Origin: Gillisia sp. UBA3175
GTDB taxonomy: Bacteria; Bacteroidota; Bacteroidia; Flavobacteriales; Flavobacteriaceae
Direction of reading: 5' to 3'
Length of the DNA: 64,000 bases
Assembly (NCBI GenBank): GCA_002364325.1
Contig: DEXV01000002.1
Span: forward strand, 1 to 64,000
Shown here one piece after another: positions 9,224-17,884 of the stretch (position 1 is the first letter of the stretch; each line of letters starts with the position of its first letter). Made by a program: the position numbers and the translations under genes. The notes under the pieces are model-generated. The model saw only the letters and a list, made by a program, of their open reading frames with translations. It searched no databases and was not told where the DNA came from.

Positions 9224-10897
9224 TTGAAGAATTTGAAAAATTATAAATGGATCTTTATTTTGATCATGGGCTTGATCCTAATAAATGTACTTGCTTCAAA
9301 ATTCCATTCCAGGTTCGATCTTACCCAAGACCATAGATACACCCTTTCTCCAGCAGCGAAGAATATTATCAAAAAAATTGAATCTCCCATAGTTATAGAT
9401 GTCTTTTTAAAAGGAACATTTCCACCAGAATTTAGAAGACTACAAAGCGAAACAAGGCAATTCTTGGAAGAAATGGCCGCGTACAATTCAAACATAAAAT
9501 TCAATTTTATAGATCCGTTGGCAGAAGGGGATGATGCTAATGCGGTGGCACAAGAATTCTATGAGTTGGGAATGACACCTGCAAGCATCAATGTAATGGA
9601 AAATGGAAAAGAAAGTGAATCTATAATCTTTCCTTGGGCAATTGCAAACTTTAATAACAAAACGGTAAAGATACCATTGCTTAAAAATAAATTAGGTAAT
9701 ACCGATGAGGAGCGCGTAAATAACTCGGTGCAGCAACTCGAATATTCCTTTGCAGATGCTTTGGGACAGTTGGTACAACCTAAAAAGAAAAAGATTGCTG
9801 TTATGCGGGGAAATGGGGAATTAAGCGATGCTTATTTAGCCGATTTCATCAAAACTATTCGCCAGTACTACTTTGTGGCGCCATTTACCTTAGATTCAGT
9901 TGCTAATTATCCGGAAAAGAACTTGGAAGATCTTAAGGAATTCGATCTTATTATTGAAGCTAAACCAACACAGGCTTACACCGAAAAAGAAAAATTGGTA
10001 TTGGACCAATATTTAATGAATGGCGGAAAATCGCTTTGGCTGGTGGAGCAAACTGCTATGGAAAATGATAGTTTATTCAATCCCACAGGAAGTGCGTTTG
10101 CTTTACCAAGAGACCTTAATCTAAACGACTTTTTCTTTTCTTATGGAATTAGAATTAATCCTGCGCTTATAAACGATATTTATTCTGCTCCGATAGTTTT
10201 GGCAAGCGGCAGCGGAAATGACACACGTTTTTCTCCATATCCTTGGTTCTACAGTCCGTTAACAAGCTCTCCAAATAGCCACCCTATAATCAATAATATT
10301 GAAGCGGTAAAATTTGAATGGGCAAATCCTATAGACACTTTAAAAAATGGTATTAAAAAGACCATTCTATTATCCAGTTCTCCGCAATCTAAAATTGAAG
10401 GAACTCCAAAAGAAATAAGTTTAAACTTACTTAATTCCAGACCAGACTTGTCCAGTTATACAGCTGGTGAATTACCAATGGCGGTACTGTTGGAAGGTTC
10501 TTTTAGATCTGTTTATAAGAACAGGGTAAAGCCTTTCGATCTAAAAAATTATGTAGATAAGGGCGTAGCTACTAAAATGGTGGTTATTTCTGATGGAGAT
10601 GTTATTAAGAACCAGATGCAAAGAGGAGAGCCTTTAGAACTCGGCTTCGATAGGTTTACTGGGAATACTTATGGGAATAAAGAATTACTGCTAAATGCTG
10701 TAAATTATTTACTGGACGATTCCGGATTAATCGATATACGTTCTAAGGAAATAAGCATTGCTTTTTTAAATTCAGAAAGGACTGCTCAAGAACGCGAAAA
10801 ATGGCAAATTATTAATCTTGTTCTTCCTCTACTCTTATTAGGTCTAGTAGCATTTATCTTTACTTTCTTCAGAAAAAGGCGTTACCTAAAAAAGTAG
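9224..10897 (+). CDS. gldG: Gliding-motility protein GldG
   Basis: 557 residues. One membrane helix lies near the N-terminus (residues about 9-25), then a large periplasmic region, and a second helix near the C-terminus (about 525-550) followed by a basic tail RKRRYLKK. Motifs RFDLTQDHRYTLSPAAKNII and SVQQLEYSFADALGQL are typical of the GldG/ABC_transp_aux family. It acts with GldF in the GldAFG complex. The start is TTG at 9224, three bases after the gldF stop, so translation is likely coupled. Length is normal. No terminator hairpin was recognised immediately downstream. Confidence 0.92.
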   Translation: MKNLKNYKWIFILIMGLILINVLASKFHSRFDLTQDHRYTLSPAAKNIIKKIESPIVIDVFLKGTFPPEFRRLQSETRQFLEEMAAYNSNIKFNFIDPLAEGDDANAVAQEFYELGMTPASINVMENGKESESIIFPWAIANFNNKTVKIPLLKNKLGNTDEERVNNSVQQLEYSFADALGQLVQPKKKKIAVMRGNGELSDAYLADFIKTIRQYYFVAPFTLDSVANYPEKNLEDLKEFDLIIEAKPTQAYTEKEKLVLDQYLMNGGKSLWLVEQTAMENDSLFNPTGSAFALPRDLNLNDFFFSYGIRINPALINDIYSAPIVLASGSGNDTRFSPYPWFYSPLTSSPNSHPIINNIEAVKFEWANPIDTLKNGIKKTILLSSSPQSKIEGTPKEISLNLLNSRPDLSSYTAGELPMAVLLEGSFRSVYKNRVKPFDLKNYVDKGVATKMVVISDGDVIKNQMQRGEPLELGFDRFTGNTYGNKELLLNAVNYLLDDSGLIDIRSKEISIAFLNSERTAQEREKWQIINLVLPLLLLGLVAFIFTFFRKRRYLKK

Positions 10898-11032
10898 ACT
10901 TTTTGCGCTATTTTCTTCAGCAAGAATAAATATTAACAAAGTCTATTTAATTTTTTTCAAAAAGCCTTTAAATTCAAGGGGTTAATAGATTAAATTTCAT
11001 TTTTTATGTTAATAAAATATAAGCCAGGAGGC

Positions 11033-11062
11033 TTTTGTTTTTAAAGGATTAAGATATATTTG
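11033..11062 (+). promoter_or_regulatory. Promoter of dnaN
   Basis: TTTTG at 11033-11037 and TATATTTG at 11055-11062 are separated by 17 bases, an excellent match to the Bacteroidota sigma consensus (-33 TTTG, -7 TAnnTTTG). The predicted start of transcription is near 11068, leaving a leader of about 115 nt before dnaN. Confidence 0.75.
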
Positions 11063-11182
11063 TATTTAGCAAACAACCTCGGGGCAGGCTCTGGAGGCAT
11101 AGGATTTAAAAATCAATTTTCCGTTTGGGCTTAGCCTCGGGGAAATTCACCCTTAGTAAGGGATTAAATAATCGATACATCC
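11063..11182 (+). other. dnaN 5' leader with repeats and a hairpin
   Basis: The leader is unusually GC-rich for this genome. CCTCGGGG occurs twice, at 11077-11084 and 11135-11142, in the same orientation. A perfect small hairpin, CCCTTA-G-TAAGGG, lies at 11150-11162, about 20 bases before the ATG. No open reading frame of note is present. Its role is unknown; it could be a control element for sliding-clamp synthesis. Confidence 0.4.
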
Positions 11183-12301
11183 ATGAAATTTATAGTATCC
11201 AGTACGTATTTACTAAAACAGCTTCAAATATTAGGTGGGGTTATTAATAACAACAACACTTTACCAATATTAGACAACTTTTTATTCGAATTAAAAAAGG
11301 ATGAATTAACGGTTTCTGCTTCAGATCTTGAGACCACCATGTCGGCAAAATTGAAAGTAGAATCAGATTCTGAAGGAGCTATCGCAGTTCCTGCTAGATT
11401 GTTATTAGAAACCTTGAAGACCTTTCCGGAACAGCCACTTACATTCGTGGTAGAAGATAATAACACCATAGAATTAAGTTCGAATCACGGGAAATATGCC
11501 TTAGCATATGCTAATGGAGATGAATTTCCTAATGCGGTAGAATTGAGCGACCCAAGTAGCACGATCATCCAGGGAGATGTGCTGGCTATGGCGATTAGCA
11601 AGACCATTTTTGCTTCTGGAAACGATGATCTAAGACCTGTAATGAGCGGAGTTTTCTTTCAGTTCTCTACAGAAGGTTTAACCTTTGTAGCTACAGATGC
11701 TCACAAATTGGTGAAATATTCCAGAGAAGATGTAACTGCGTCTCAGGCTGCAGAATTTATTATGCCAAAGAAACCTTTAAATCTTTTAAAAGGAATTTTA
11801 GCAGGAAGCGAGACCGATGTGCTTATTGAGTATAACGATTCTAATGCAAAATTTATTTTTGAAGACACCGAATTGGTCTGTAGATTGATCGATGGAAAAT
11901 ATCCAAACTATGAAGCGGTGATCCCAAAGGAAAATCCAAATAAATTGGTAATAGATAGAAGTCAGTTCTTAAGTTCTGTAAGAAGGGTTTCTATTTTCTC
12001 TAACAAGACTACACACCAAGTGCGTTTAAAGATAGCTGGAGCCGAGTTAAATATTTCTGCGGAAGATATCGATTACAGCAACAAGGCAGAAGAGCGTTTA
12101 ACATGTTCTTATCAAGGAGACGATATGCAAATTGGTTTTAACTCTCGTTTTTTAACTGAGATGTTGAATAACTTAAATGCAAACGAAGTTCAGTTAGAAA
12201 TGAGCTTACCAAACCGAGCTGGAATTCTAACTCCGGTAGATGGATTGGACGAAGGAGAAAAGATCACGATGTTAGTGATGCCAGTTATGCTTAACAGCTA
12301 A
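11183..12301 (+). CDS. dnaN: DNA polymerase III beta subunit (sliding clamp)
   Basis: 372 residues, the normal length for the three-domain beta clamp. Landmarks are the N-terminal KFIVSSTYLLKQLQILGGV, the domain-1 segment ELTVSASDLETTM, FVATDAHKLVKY in domain 2, and the C-terminal MLVMPVMLN, which forms part of the partner-binding pocket. The dimeric clamp encircles DNA and tethers the replicative polymerase and repair proteins. It is not next to dnaA here; instead it follows gldG and has its own promoter. A bidirectional terminator separates it from the convergent DUF4870 gene. Confidence 0.97.
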   Translation: MKFIVSSTYLLKQLQILGGVINNNNTLPILDNFLFELKKDELTVSASDLETTMSAKLKVESDSEGAIAVPARLLLETLKTFPEQPLTFVVEDNNTIELSSNHGKYALAYANGDEFPNAVELSDPSSTIIQGDVLAMAISKTIFASGNDDLRPVMSGVFFQFSTEGLTFVATDAHKLVKYSREDVTASQAAEFIMPKKPLNLLKGILAGSETDVLIEYNDSNAKFIFEDTELVCRLIDGKYPNYEAVIPKENPNKLVIDRSQFLSSVRRVSIFSNKTTHQVRLKIAGAELNISAEDIDYSNKAEERLTCSYQGDDMQIGFNSRFLTEMLNNLNANEVQLEMSLPNRAGILTPVDGLDEGEKITMLVMPVMLNS

Positions 12302-12339
12302 AAAATATATCTTCACAAGAAAATCTTTACTATAAAAAA

Positions 12340-12370
12340 GCGCAGACTATGATAGTTTGCGCTTTTTCTA
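12340..12370. terminator. Bidirectional terminator between dnaN and DUF4870
   Basis: AGCGCA at 12340-12345 pairs with TGCGCT at 12358-12363, with an inner ACTAT/ATAGT stem. An A-run precedes the hairpin and a T-run follows it, so both convergent genes can use it. Confidence 0.85.
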
Positions 12371-12396
12371 TTTTACTCCTTCAATAGAAATTTTTC

Positions 12397-12735
12397 TTAT
12401 TTAATGAACTCTATAGAAAAAGGATAATTTGGTATTTCCCCATTGCTAACTTTTATAGCATTTACTATTGGCAAAACTACAGCTATAATACCTATTCCAA
12501 TCAATAAGATAATTCCTAATCCAAGCAGGAAGATAAGCGGAATACATATAATAGAATAGATAAAAATACTTATCTGGAAATTCAGGATCATTTTACCGTG
12601 CGCATCCATACCGTACACCTTATCTTTTTGGGTAAGCCATATTATTAAGGGTACAACAAAGCCTCCTACTACAGTTATTAGATCCAGTAACTGACTTAAG
12701 TGGGTTAAAACGAGCATTTGATTGTCTTCTCTCAT
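12397..12735 (-). CDS. DUF4870 domain-containing membrane protein
   Basis: 112 residues. The pattern HLSQLLDLITVVGGFVVPLIIW, read in parts, followed by a hydrophilic segment with DAHGKMILNFQ and two further helices, is typical of DUF4870, a small inner-membrane family (Tic20-like fold suggested for some members) of unknown role. About three transmembrane helices are visible. The ATG at 12735 gives MREDNQMLVLTHLSQ; a start at the internal Met7 is possible. It is transcribed alone and convergent with dnaN. Confidence 0.85.
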   Translation of the reverse strand: MREDNQMLVLTHLSQLLDLITVVGGFVVPLIIWLTQKDKVYGMDAHGKMILNFQISIFIYSIICIPLIFLLGLGIILLIGIGIIAVVLPIVNAIKVSNGEIPNYPFSIEFIK

Positions 12736-12823
12736 GATGTGATAATTGATTGATGTACATATAAGTAGTAATTTTTCTGTTTTTGTTACAATTCATTTAT
12801 ATAACAGGCTCTAAATTGTTTAC

Positions 12824-12831
12824 TACCTTTG
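12824..12831 (+). promoter_or_regulatory. -7 box immediately upstream of mnmE
   Basis: TACCTTTG matches TAnnTTTG. It ends only four bases before the mnmE ATG, so if used, transcription would begin at or next to the start codon, giving a leaderless or nearly leaderless mRNA. No good -33 box is visible at 17-19 bases upstream, so the call is moderate. Confidence 0.45.
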
Positions 12832-12835
12832 CGGC

Positions 12836-14329
12836 ATGAGATTAAATGACACCATAGTAGCCCTAGCTACGCCTTCAGGAGCCGGAGCCATTGCTGTGAT
12901 ACGAGTATCTGGACCCAAAGCTATAGAGATAGTCGCACCAATATTTAGTTCTAAAGCCAATAAGGACCTAAGAGAGCAACCAACTCATACTTTACATTTA
13001 GGAAATATTATAGATGATGCCCGCATTATAGATGAAGCATTGATCTCTGTTTTTCACGGTCCCAAATCTTATACGGGAGAACATACTATTGAGGTCTCCT
13101 GCCACGGAAGTCAGTATATCCAGCAAGAGATCATTCAGTTACTTATTAGAAAAGGATGTAGATCTGCAGAAGCTGGAGAATTTACCCTGAGAGCTTTTCT
13201 GAACGGAAAAATGGATCTAAGTCAGGCCGAAGCGGTTGCCGATCTAATTTCTTCTGAAAATGCTGCTTCACATCAAATGGCGATGCAACAGATGCGTGGG
13301 GGTTTTTCCAATGAGATCCAGAAGCTAAGACAAGAGCTTTTAAATTTTGCATCTCTCATAGAACTAGAATTGGACTTTGCAGAAGAAGATGTAGAATTTG
13401 CTAATAGAGATGAATTTGAGAATTTGGTAACTCGTATCCAACAAGTGCTTAAAAAATTGATCGATTCTTTTGCAGTAGGAAACGTTTTGAAGAACGGAAT
13501 TCCTGTGGCAATTGTAGGTGAACCTAATGTGGGGAAATCTACTTTGCTAAATGCATTGCTTAATGAAGAGCGTGCCATAGTTTCAGATATTGCAGGTACC
13601 ACCAGAGATAGCATAGAAGATGAAATGAGTATTGGAGGTATTGGTTTTAGATTTATAGATACTGCGGGAATTAGAGAGACAGAAGATATTATTGAAGGCC
13701 TTGGAATTAAGAAGACCTTTGAAAAGATAAGTCAGGCACAGGTGGTAATTTATTTGCTAAGTGCGGATAAACTTGGTCATACTGTTCCGATAGATATCGG
13801 AATTGATTCAGCATCTCAAGAACTTGAGACCCTGAAACCAGTCCAGGGTGAGGCCGTACTTATTAAAAATATTCAGGTAGAACTTCAAAAGATCCATAAT
13901 CAGTTTCCTCAAAAACCTTTACTTATTATTGTAAATAAGGTAGACACTCTTAAAACTGAAGATCAGGAAAAACTACAACAAGAATTAGAAGAGATCTCCC
14001 GCAGCGTCGAGAAATCTCAATACTTGTTGCTATCTGCCAAAACAGGATTGGGCGTAGAAGAATTAAAGCAAAAACTATTACAATTTGTAAATACCGGCGA
14101 ATTAAGGAACAATAACACTATCGTAACTAATAGCAGGCATTACAATGCGTTGCTAAGTGCTTTAGAAGAAATAAACAAGGTACAACAGGGTTTAAATGAT
14201 AATCTTTCAGGAGATCTTATGGCAATAGATATTCGCCAAGCTTTATATCATTTTGGAGAGATCACTGGGGAAATAACCAACGATGATCTGCTAGGCAATA
14301 TTTTTGCGAATTTCTGCATCGGGAAATAA
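12836..14329 (+). CDS. mnmE: tRNA modification GTPase MnmE with an in-frame repeat insert
   Basis: 497 residues. MnmE with MnmG installs the carboxymethylaminomethyl group at U34 of certain tRNAs. The N-terminal folate-binding domain starts MRLNDTIVALATPSGAGAIAV. G-domain motifs are GEPNVGKST (228-236), GTTRD (254-258), DTAG (275-278), NKVD (367-370) and SAK (400-402); the C-terminal CIGK (494-497) supplies the catalytic cysteine. Between DTAG and NKVD, residues 314-339 (GHTVPIDIG...LKPVQGE) do not fit the family and are encoded by a hairpin-rich repeat. The frame is intact on both sides and all catalytic motifs survive, so the protein is probably functional, with a surface loop added after strand YLLSA. 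Confidence 0.96.
   Translation: MRLNDTIVALATPSGAGAIAVIRVSGPKAIEIVAPIFSSKANKDLREQPTHTLHLGNIIDDARIIDEALISVFHGPKSYTGEHTIEVSCHGSQYIQQEIIQLLIRKGCRSAEAGEFTLRAFLNGKMDLSQAEAVADLISSENAASHQMAMQQMRGGFSNEIQKLRQELLNFASLIELELDFAEEDVEFANRDEFENLVTRIQQVLKKLIDSFAVGNVLKNGIPVAIVGEPNVGKSTLLNALLNEERAIVSDIAGTTRDSIEDEMSIGGIGFRFIDTAGIRETEDIIEGLGIKKTFEKISQAQVVIYLLSADKLGHTVPIDIGIDSASQELETLKPVQGEAVLIKNIQVELQKIHNQFPQKPLLIIVNKVDTLKTEDQEKLQQELEEISRSVEKSQYLLLSAKTGLGVEELKQKLLQFVNTGELRNNNTIVTNSRHYNALLSALEEINKVQQGLNDNLSGDLMAIDIRQALYHFGEITGEITNDDLLGNIFANFCIGK
13775..13852 (+). repeat. Hairpin-rich repeat inserted in frame inside mnmE
   Basis: This 78-base stretch holds three consecutive hairpins: CCGATA/TATCGG at 13787-13800, TCTCAAG/CTTGAGA at 13814-13829, and CCCTG/CAGGG at 13830-13848. 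The order TCAGCATCTCAAG, CTTGAGACCCTGAAA, CCAGGGTGA is that of a repeat I know from intergenic regions of many flavobacteria. Its length is a multiple of three and it has no stop in the mnmE frame, so it is translated as about 26 residues. Related diverged copies are at 21886 and 37365. Confidence 0.8.
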
Positions 14330-14462
14330 TAAGTGAGTTTTATTTAATATAAAATTGTTTCAAACACTGGATTTCCGGCCTCTTGACTAATCAATTATTT
14401 TTCTCATATTGATCTAATGTTCACTATGTTTTGAAAAGTACATTATGATTCCGAACCATTCC

Positions 14463-14521
14463 ATTAAGTGTTTAAGCTGGAAACAGCCAAGTATTGAACT
14501 GGCGGCTGGATATCACTTAAT
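14463..14521. repeat. Imperfect inverted-repeat element downstream of mnmE
   Basis: ATTAAGTG at 14463-14470 is perfectly inverted as CACTTAAT at 14514-14521. Inside it CAGCC pairs with GGCTG. The 59-base unit has the look of a small structured or miniature mobile element, but no target duplication is seen. The surrounding gap 14330-14619 holds no gene. Confidence 0.45.
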
Positions 14522-14619
14522 TCCTTTATTTATATTAAGTCTTTCCGCTGAAAAATAGAAATATTGGGCAATTAGTTTTAGTATATTTACATAAATAGCT
14601 GATTAATTCATTTTATTCT

Positions 14620-15465
14620 ATGGAAAAGAAAATTCTTATTCCTACCAATTTCACCAAACATGCATGGAATAATTTGGTGTATGCTTTAAATCTTTACAAA
14701 AATATTCCCTGTACTTTTTTTATTCTGAATGTTTATAAAGTTCCCTCAAGACTTTCCTTAGGCAGGAATCATAATACCGAACTGGAATTAGCTAAGGCTG
14801 AATCGGAAAAAGGACTGCAAAAAATTCTCCGAGGATTAAATTTTAGACAGGAAAACAGAAAGCATCAGTTTGAAACAATATCTCGAAATGAAGATCTCGC
14901 CGAAGCCATGCAGGAATGTATAGATACGCATAATATAGATCTGATCTTAATGGTCTCCCGGGGTAAAAATGTTTCGATAAACGCAGCTTTTGAGAATGAA
15001 ATTTCAGAAGTGACCGAAAAGGTAGAAAATTGTCCCTTTTTAGTTCTACCAGAACAAATGGAAGAACTACCAGAATCCAACAGAGAAATAGTTTTTCCTA
15101 GCACTTTTAAATTTCCATTTAAAAATAAAGAAGTTGTAGCGCTCATAGAAATGGCTATTTATTTAAATGCCAGCGTCAGGATCTTGTATATAGATAGCGA
15201 TAACAGGCCGCTCACTAAAGAGCAGGAAAAAAACAAAGAAATGCTGAAAACTTATTTTGCTGACATTGATTTTAGCTTTCATAGACTTACGCAAACTACA
15301 CTCACTATGGGTGTTCATTTATTTATTGAAAGTAGGGAAAGTAATTTTCTCGCACTATATAAGCGAAAACAGGGGTTTTTCAGTAAACTTTTTACACAGC
15401 GAATTAAGGATGATATCGATTTTAATCCAAAGGTGCCGGTACTAATTTTAAAGGAATTGGAATAA
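14620..15465 (+). CDS. Universal stress protein, tandem UspA domains
   Basis: 281 residues comprising two Usp-like halves. The first begins KKILIPTNFTKHAWNNLVYALNLYKN, here read in parts, with the usual beta-alpha start, and ends near VENCPFLVLPEQ. The second runs from EIVFPSTFKFPFKNKEVV to the C-terminal VPVLILKELE. The glycine-rich ATP-binding signature (G-2x-G-9x-G-S/T) is not evident in either half, suggesting a non-nucleotide-binding or degenerate member. Such proteins are cytoplasmic and often induced by stress or low oxygen. The gene is monocistronic. A sequence TTGGGCAATTAG... TATATTTA upstream could be its promoter. Confidence 0.82.
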   Translation: MEKKILIPTNFTKHAWNNLVYALNLYKNIPCTFFILNVYKVPSRLSLGRNHNTELELAKAESEKGLQKILRGLNFRQENRKHQFETISRNEDLAEAMQECIDTHNIDLILMVSRGKNVSINAAFENEISEVTEKVENCPFLVLPEQMEELPESNREIVFPSTFKFPFKNKEVVALIEMAIYLNASVRILYIDSDNRPLTKEQEKNKEMLKTYFADIDFSFHRLTQTTLTMGVHLFIESRESNFLALYKRKQGFFSKLFTQRIKDDIDFNPKVPVLILKELE

Positions 15466-15864
15466 GTATAAGGACGTAAATCAAAATTGAGAGCTGAAAG
15501 CTTGGAGAATTTAAAACCACGGTTACTTAGAAATGGTTTCTTAATTTTTTTGTAGCCGAAACTGTTATAATTAAAATATTTTTTTAGTTTTACTAGGGGT
15601 TGAATCTTGCGTATTCGAAACTCCCTTACATTTCGCGATTTGCAAGACTTTCAAAATTTCATCACAAACCGAATTATGTAATCTATTATAAGCTCATTAA
15701 TAATGGCTCATCATAAAATAATAGCGACAGTTTTAATGATGGATAAATAATAAAATTGCTGAATTATTTGATACTCAAACTATCAAATTAATAGTCTATT
15801 TCACAGTTCGCCTTAGGATTAATGGTTTAACTTCACAAAATTCAAACCTTCCTGTCAGCCTATT
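15466..15864. other. Intergenic region without a recognised gene
   Basis: About 400 bases of AT-rich sequence between the Usp gene and the barrel protein gene, whose 3' ends face each other. I see no RNA gene, no strong terminator and no coding remnant. A weak distant repeat TCTTGC/GCAAGA is present but has a loop of about 30 bases and is probably chance. Confidence 0.5.
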
Positions 15865-17136
15865 TTAAAAAAAGAACATGCTCCCGGCCCCATCAAAACG
15901 GGGATTAACCACATTATTGAAAATAGACCCAAACCTGTAACGGATCCCAAAACTAGTATAAAAAGAATAATTTGAATCGAGCTGTCTCCTTCTTGTTAGA
16001 AGATCTTCATTGGAAATATCTCCTTTAGCTATATTCAACTGGTCTCGTTGCAGCGCATAATATCCACTAAAGTTTAGCGACAAACCCTTGTATAGACGGA
16101 GATCTGCATAACCCGAAAATGTGAACTTGTTCTTGGAAACATCATGAAAATAATGGCCATAAGATGCTGAACCGCTTAATTGCCCCCACTTTTTATTTAA
16201 ACTTACATCCAGGGAAAGGTCGTGCTTGAACCTTAATTCTTCGGTTTCTAAATAAATGGTTTCTTCTATATAATCGAAATATGATGGTCCTACTTTATAC
16301 ATCAAACCAACATAATTGCTGTTTGATTCTGAATAAGGAAAGAAGTTATATTCTATTGCAGGAGAAAGAGTCCAAGAAGAGGTATAATTGGAGAAGTCTG
16401 ATCTGAGAACTTCGAAGTACCCGCCAGCAGACCAGTGATCCCCAATTGACCAAACTGTAGTATTGTTTGCCCGATAATTTTCGTTTGAAAATTCAAAGGC
16501 ATCTTCCCCTTCACCATATCGATTCTTGTTGACGCTATAGTTAAAAGAGGTAGTTGTTTTAAACTTTTCAGTTATTCTGGCAGCTGAAAATCCTGTGCTG
16601 AAACTGTTACTAAAATAGTTTTTATCTCCATTAAGATAACCATTGAGGCGAGCGTTGAATACCCATAGATTCCAAGGATCATCCTGTTGCTCTTCTCTTT
16701 CTGTACCGGCACCTCCTTCATTTTCCTTAAATGTTATTTGTACGTTTTTTCCCTGTTCTGTACGTGCAAGGTATTTTACAAGACCTAATTTGAGGATCTG
16801 TACCATTTGTTGCCTCCCTTCATCATCAGTTGCGGTTGCCTGCCTAACAAAAGAGAGCGTATCATTTACCCCCGTAAAAATTTCTCTTCCGGTAAACTGT
16901 AATTTATATTCACGGCCACCACTCCCCGTTACCTGATGATTTGATAGAATAAAAACATTAGACTGGAAACGGTCATTTACATAATCTACAAAGGTAATTT
17001 CACGTTTTATAAAATCCTGATCACAGTAAGATTGACAGTCCAGAAAAACGCGAATCCTTTTATTACTGTTTTCTACCTGTGAAAAAGAGTTTGAAATAGA
17101 AAATAATGCAAGCGCTAGGAAAATGTATTGTTTCAT
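15865..17136 (-). CDS. Outer-membrane beta-barrel protein of unknown function
   Basis: 423 residues with a signal peptide (1-19, ending SNSFSQ). Residues about 25-140 form an N-terminal soluble domain with a CQSYCDQDF segment (two cysteines four residues apart) and a VDYVNDRFQSNVFIL region. From about residue 150 the sequence shows the alternating aromatic pattern of amphipathic outer-membrane strands (RLNGYLNGDKNYF, SAGGYFEVLRSDFSNY, FSGYADLRLYKGLSLNFSG, FYTSFGIRYRFGS), ending in a phenylalanine (SMFFF), as expected for BAM-dependent insertion. It is a single-gene unit. I do not recognise the family. Confidence 0.75.
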   Translation of the reverse strand: MKQYIFLALALFSISNSFSQVENSNKRIRVFLDCQSYCDQDFIKREITFVDYVNDRFQSNVFILSNHQVTGSGGREYKLQFTGREIFTGVNDTLSFVRQATATDDEGRQQMVQILKLGLVKYLARTEQGKNVQITFKENEGGAGTEREEQQDDPWNLWVFNARLNGYLNGDKNYFSNSFSTGFSAARITEKFKTTTSFNYSVNKNRYGEGEDAFEFSNENYRANNTTVWSIGDHWSAGGYFEVLRSDFSNYTSSWTLSPAIEYNFFPYSESNSNYVGLMYKVGPSYFDYIEETIYLETEELRFKHDLSLDVSLNKKWGQLSGSASYGHYFHDVSKNKFTFSGYADLRLYKGLSLNFSGYYALQRDQLNIAKGDISNEDLLTRRRQLDSNYSFYTSFGIRYRFGSIFNNVVNPRFDGAGSMFFF

Positions 17137-17448
17137 TAATAAGTTTAATGGAAGTGATGATTTTTGATTTTATTCCGGTAAATATATTAAAATTGCATTA
17201 AAACCACAGAGAGTATTGAAATTTATACAGAATCTTCATATTTGTCTTATTCTTTCAGATAATTGATCAATGATTTTATCTCTAACTTTTCTACTCCAGT
17301 TTTCTAAAAGTTATTTTTTGAGTTTTAAAAGTTTTAATTCCGCAAGCTCGGATAAAAAAACTTTCATTAAGATATTATTTTTAAAAATGAATCTCGTCAA
17401 TACCTTGTTTGATCTCTAAAACCTCACTTTTCAATAGAATAAGAGACA
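17137..17448. other. Intergenic region with a possible coding remnant
   Basis: Mostly featureless AT-rich sequence. On the minus strand, near 17236-17310, a short stretch reads NWSRKVRDKIIDQLSERI and then stops; it looks like the end of a helical protein, but only about 25 codons are open and no start is present. It may be a gene remnant or chance. Confidence 0.2.
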
Positions 17449-17844
17449 TCACTCTAATTCTCCTTTATCTTTTAAGAAGTCAAATATTATTTTGTCCACT
17501 GCAGAAACTGTATCTATATCGGCATAGTTCAGCCATTTAATTTCCTCAATTTCATTATTCGCATGTAGAATGCCGGTAAAGTCGGCAGAATAACAAGTCA
17601 TTTTAACGATGATCCCATCTTTCATCCCGTCCGATTGGGCTTTGAAAGTGCCTATATATTTATAAGAGTTTGGGATAATTTCAACACTCAATTCTTCTCG
17701 TATCTCTCTGATCAAAGTTTGTTCATCGGTCTCACCAACTTCTCTTTTTCCTCCCGGGAAATAATAGTTGATCTTCCCTTTGGACCTGGTACTTAAAACT
17801 TGGCCATCTTTTATCTTAATCAGCGCTATTTTGTCAATTTCCAT
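17449..17844 (-). CDS. Nudix hydrolase
   Basis: 131 residues. The Nudix box G-x5-E-x7-RE-U-x-EE-x-x-U runs from Gly32 (GKREVGE) through Glu38 to REIREEL at residues 46-52, with every metal-binding residue in place. The protein has the compact single-domain size of MutT-like enzymes that hydrolyse nucleoside diphosphates linked to another moiety. The exact substrate cannot be told from sequence. It ends in a short acidic tail and sits 40 bases downstream of the DUF6929-like gene on the same strand, so the two may be co-transcribed. Confidence 0.88.
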   Translation of the reverse strand: MEIDKIALIKIKDGQVLSTRSKGKINYYFPGGKREVGETDEQTLIREIREELSVEIIPNSYKYIGTFKAQSDGMKDGIIVKMTCYSADFTGILHANNEIEEIKWLNYADIDTVSAVDKIIFDFLKDKGELE

Positions 17845-17884
17845 GTGCTTAATTATTATCTTTTAACCATTGTTATGGTAGATT

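Noticed and set aside
15600..15655. Distant inverted repeat TCTTGC/GCAAGA
   Set aside because: Six-base arms with a loop of about 30 bases are expected by chance in AT-rich DNA.
17236..17310. Short minus-strand stretch reading NWSRKVRDKIIDQLSERI
   Set aside because: Only about 25 codons are open and there is no start; it is kept only as a weak remark on the intergenic region.
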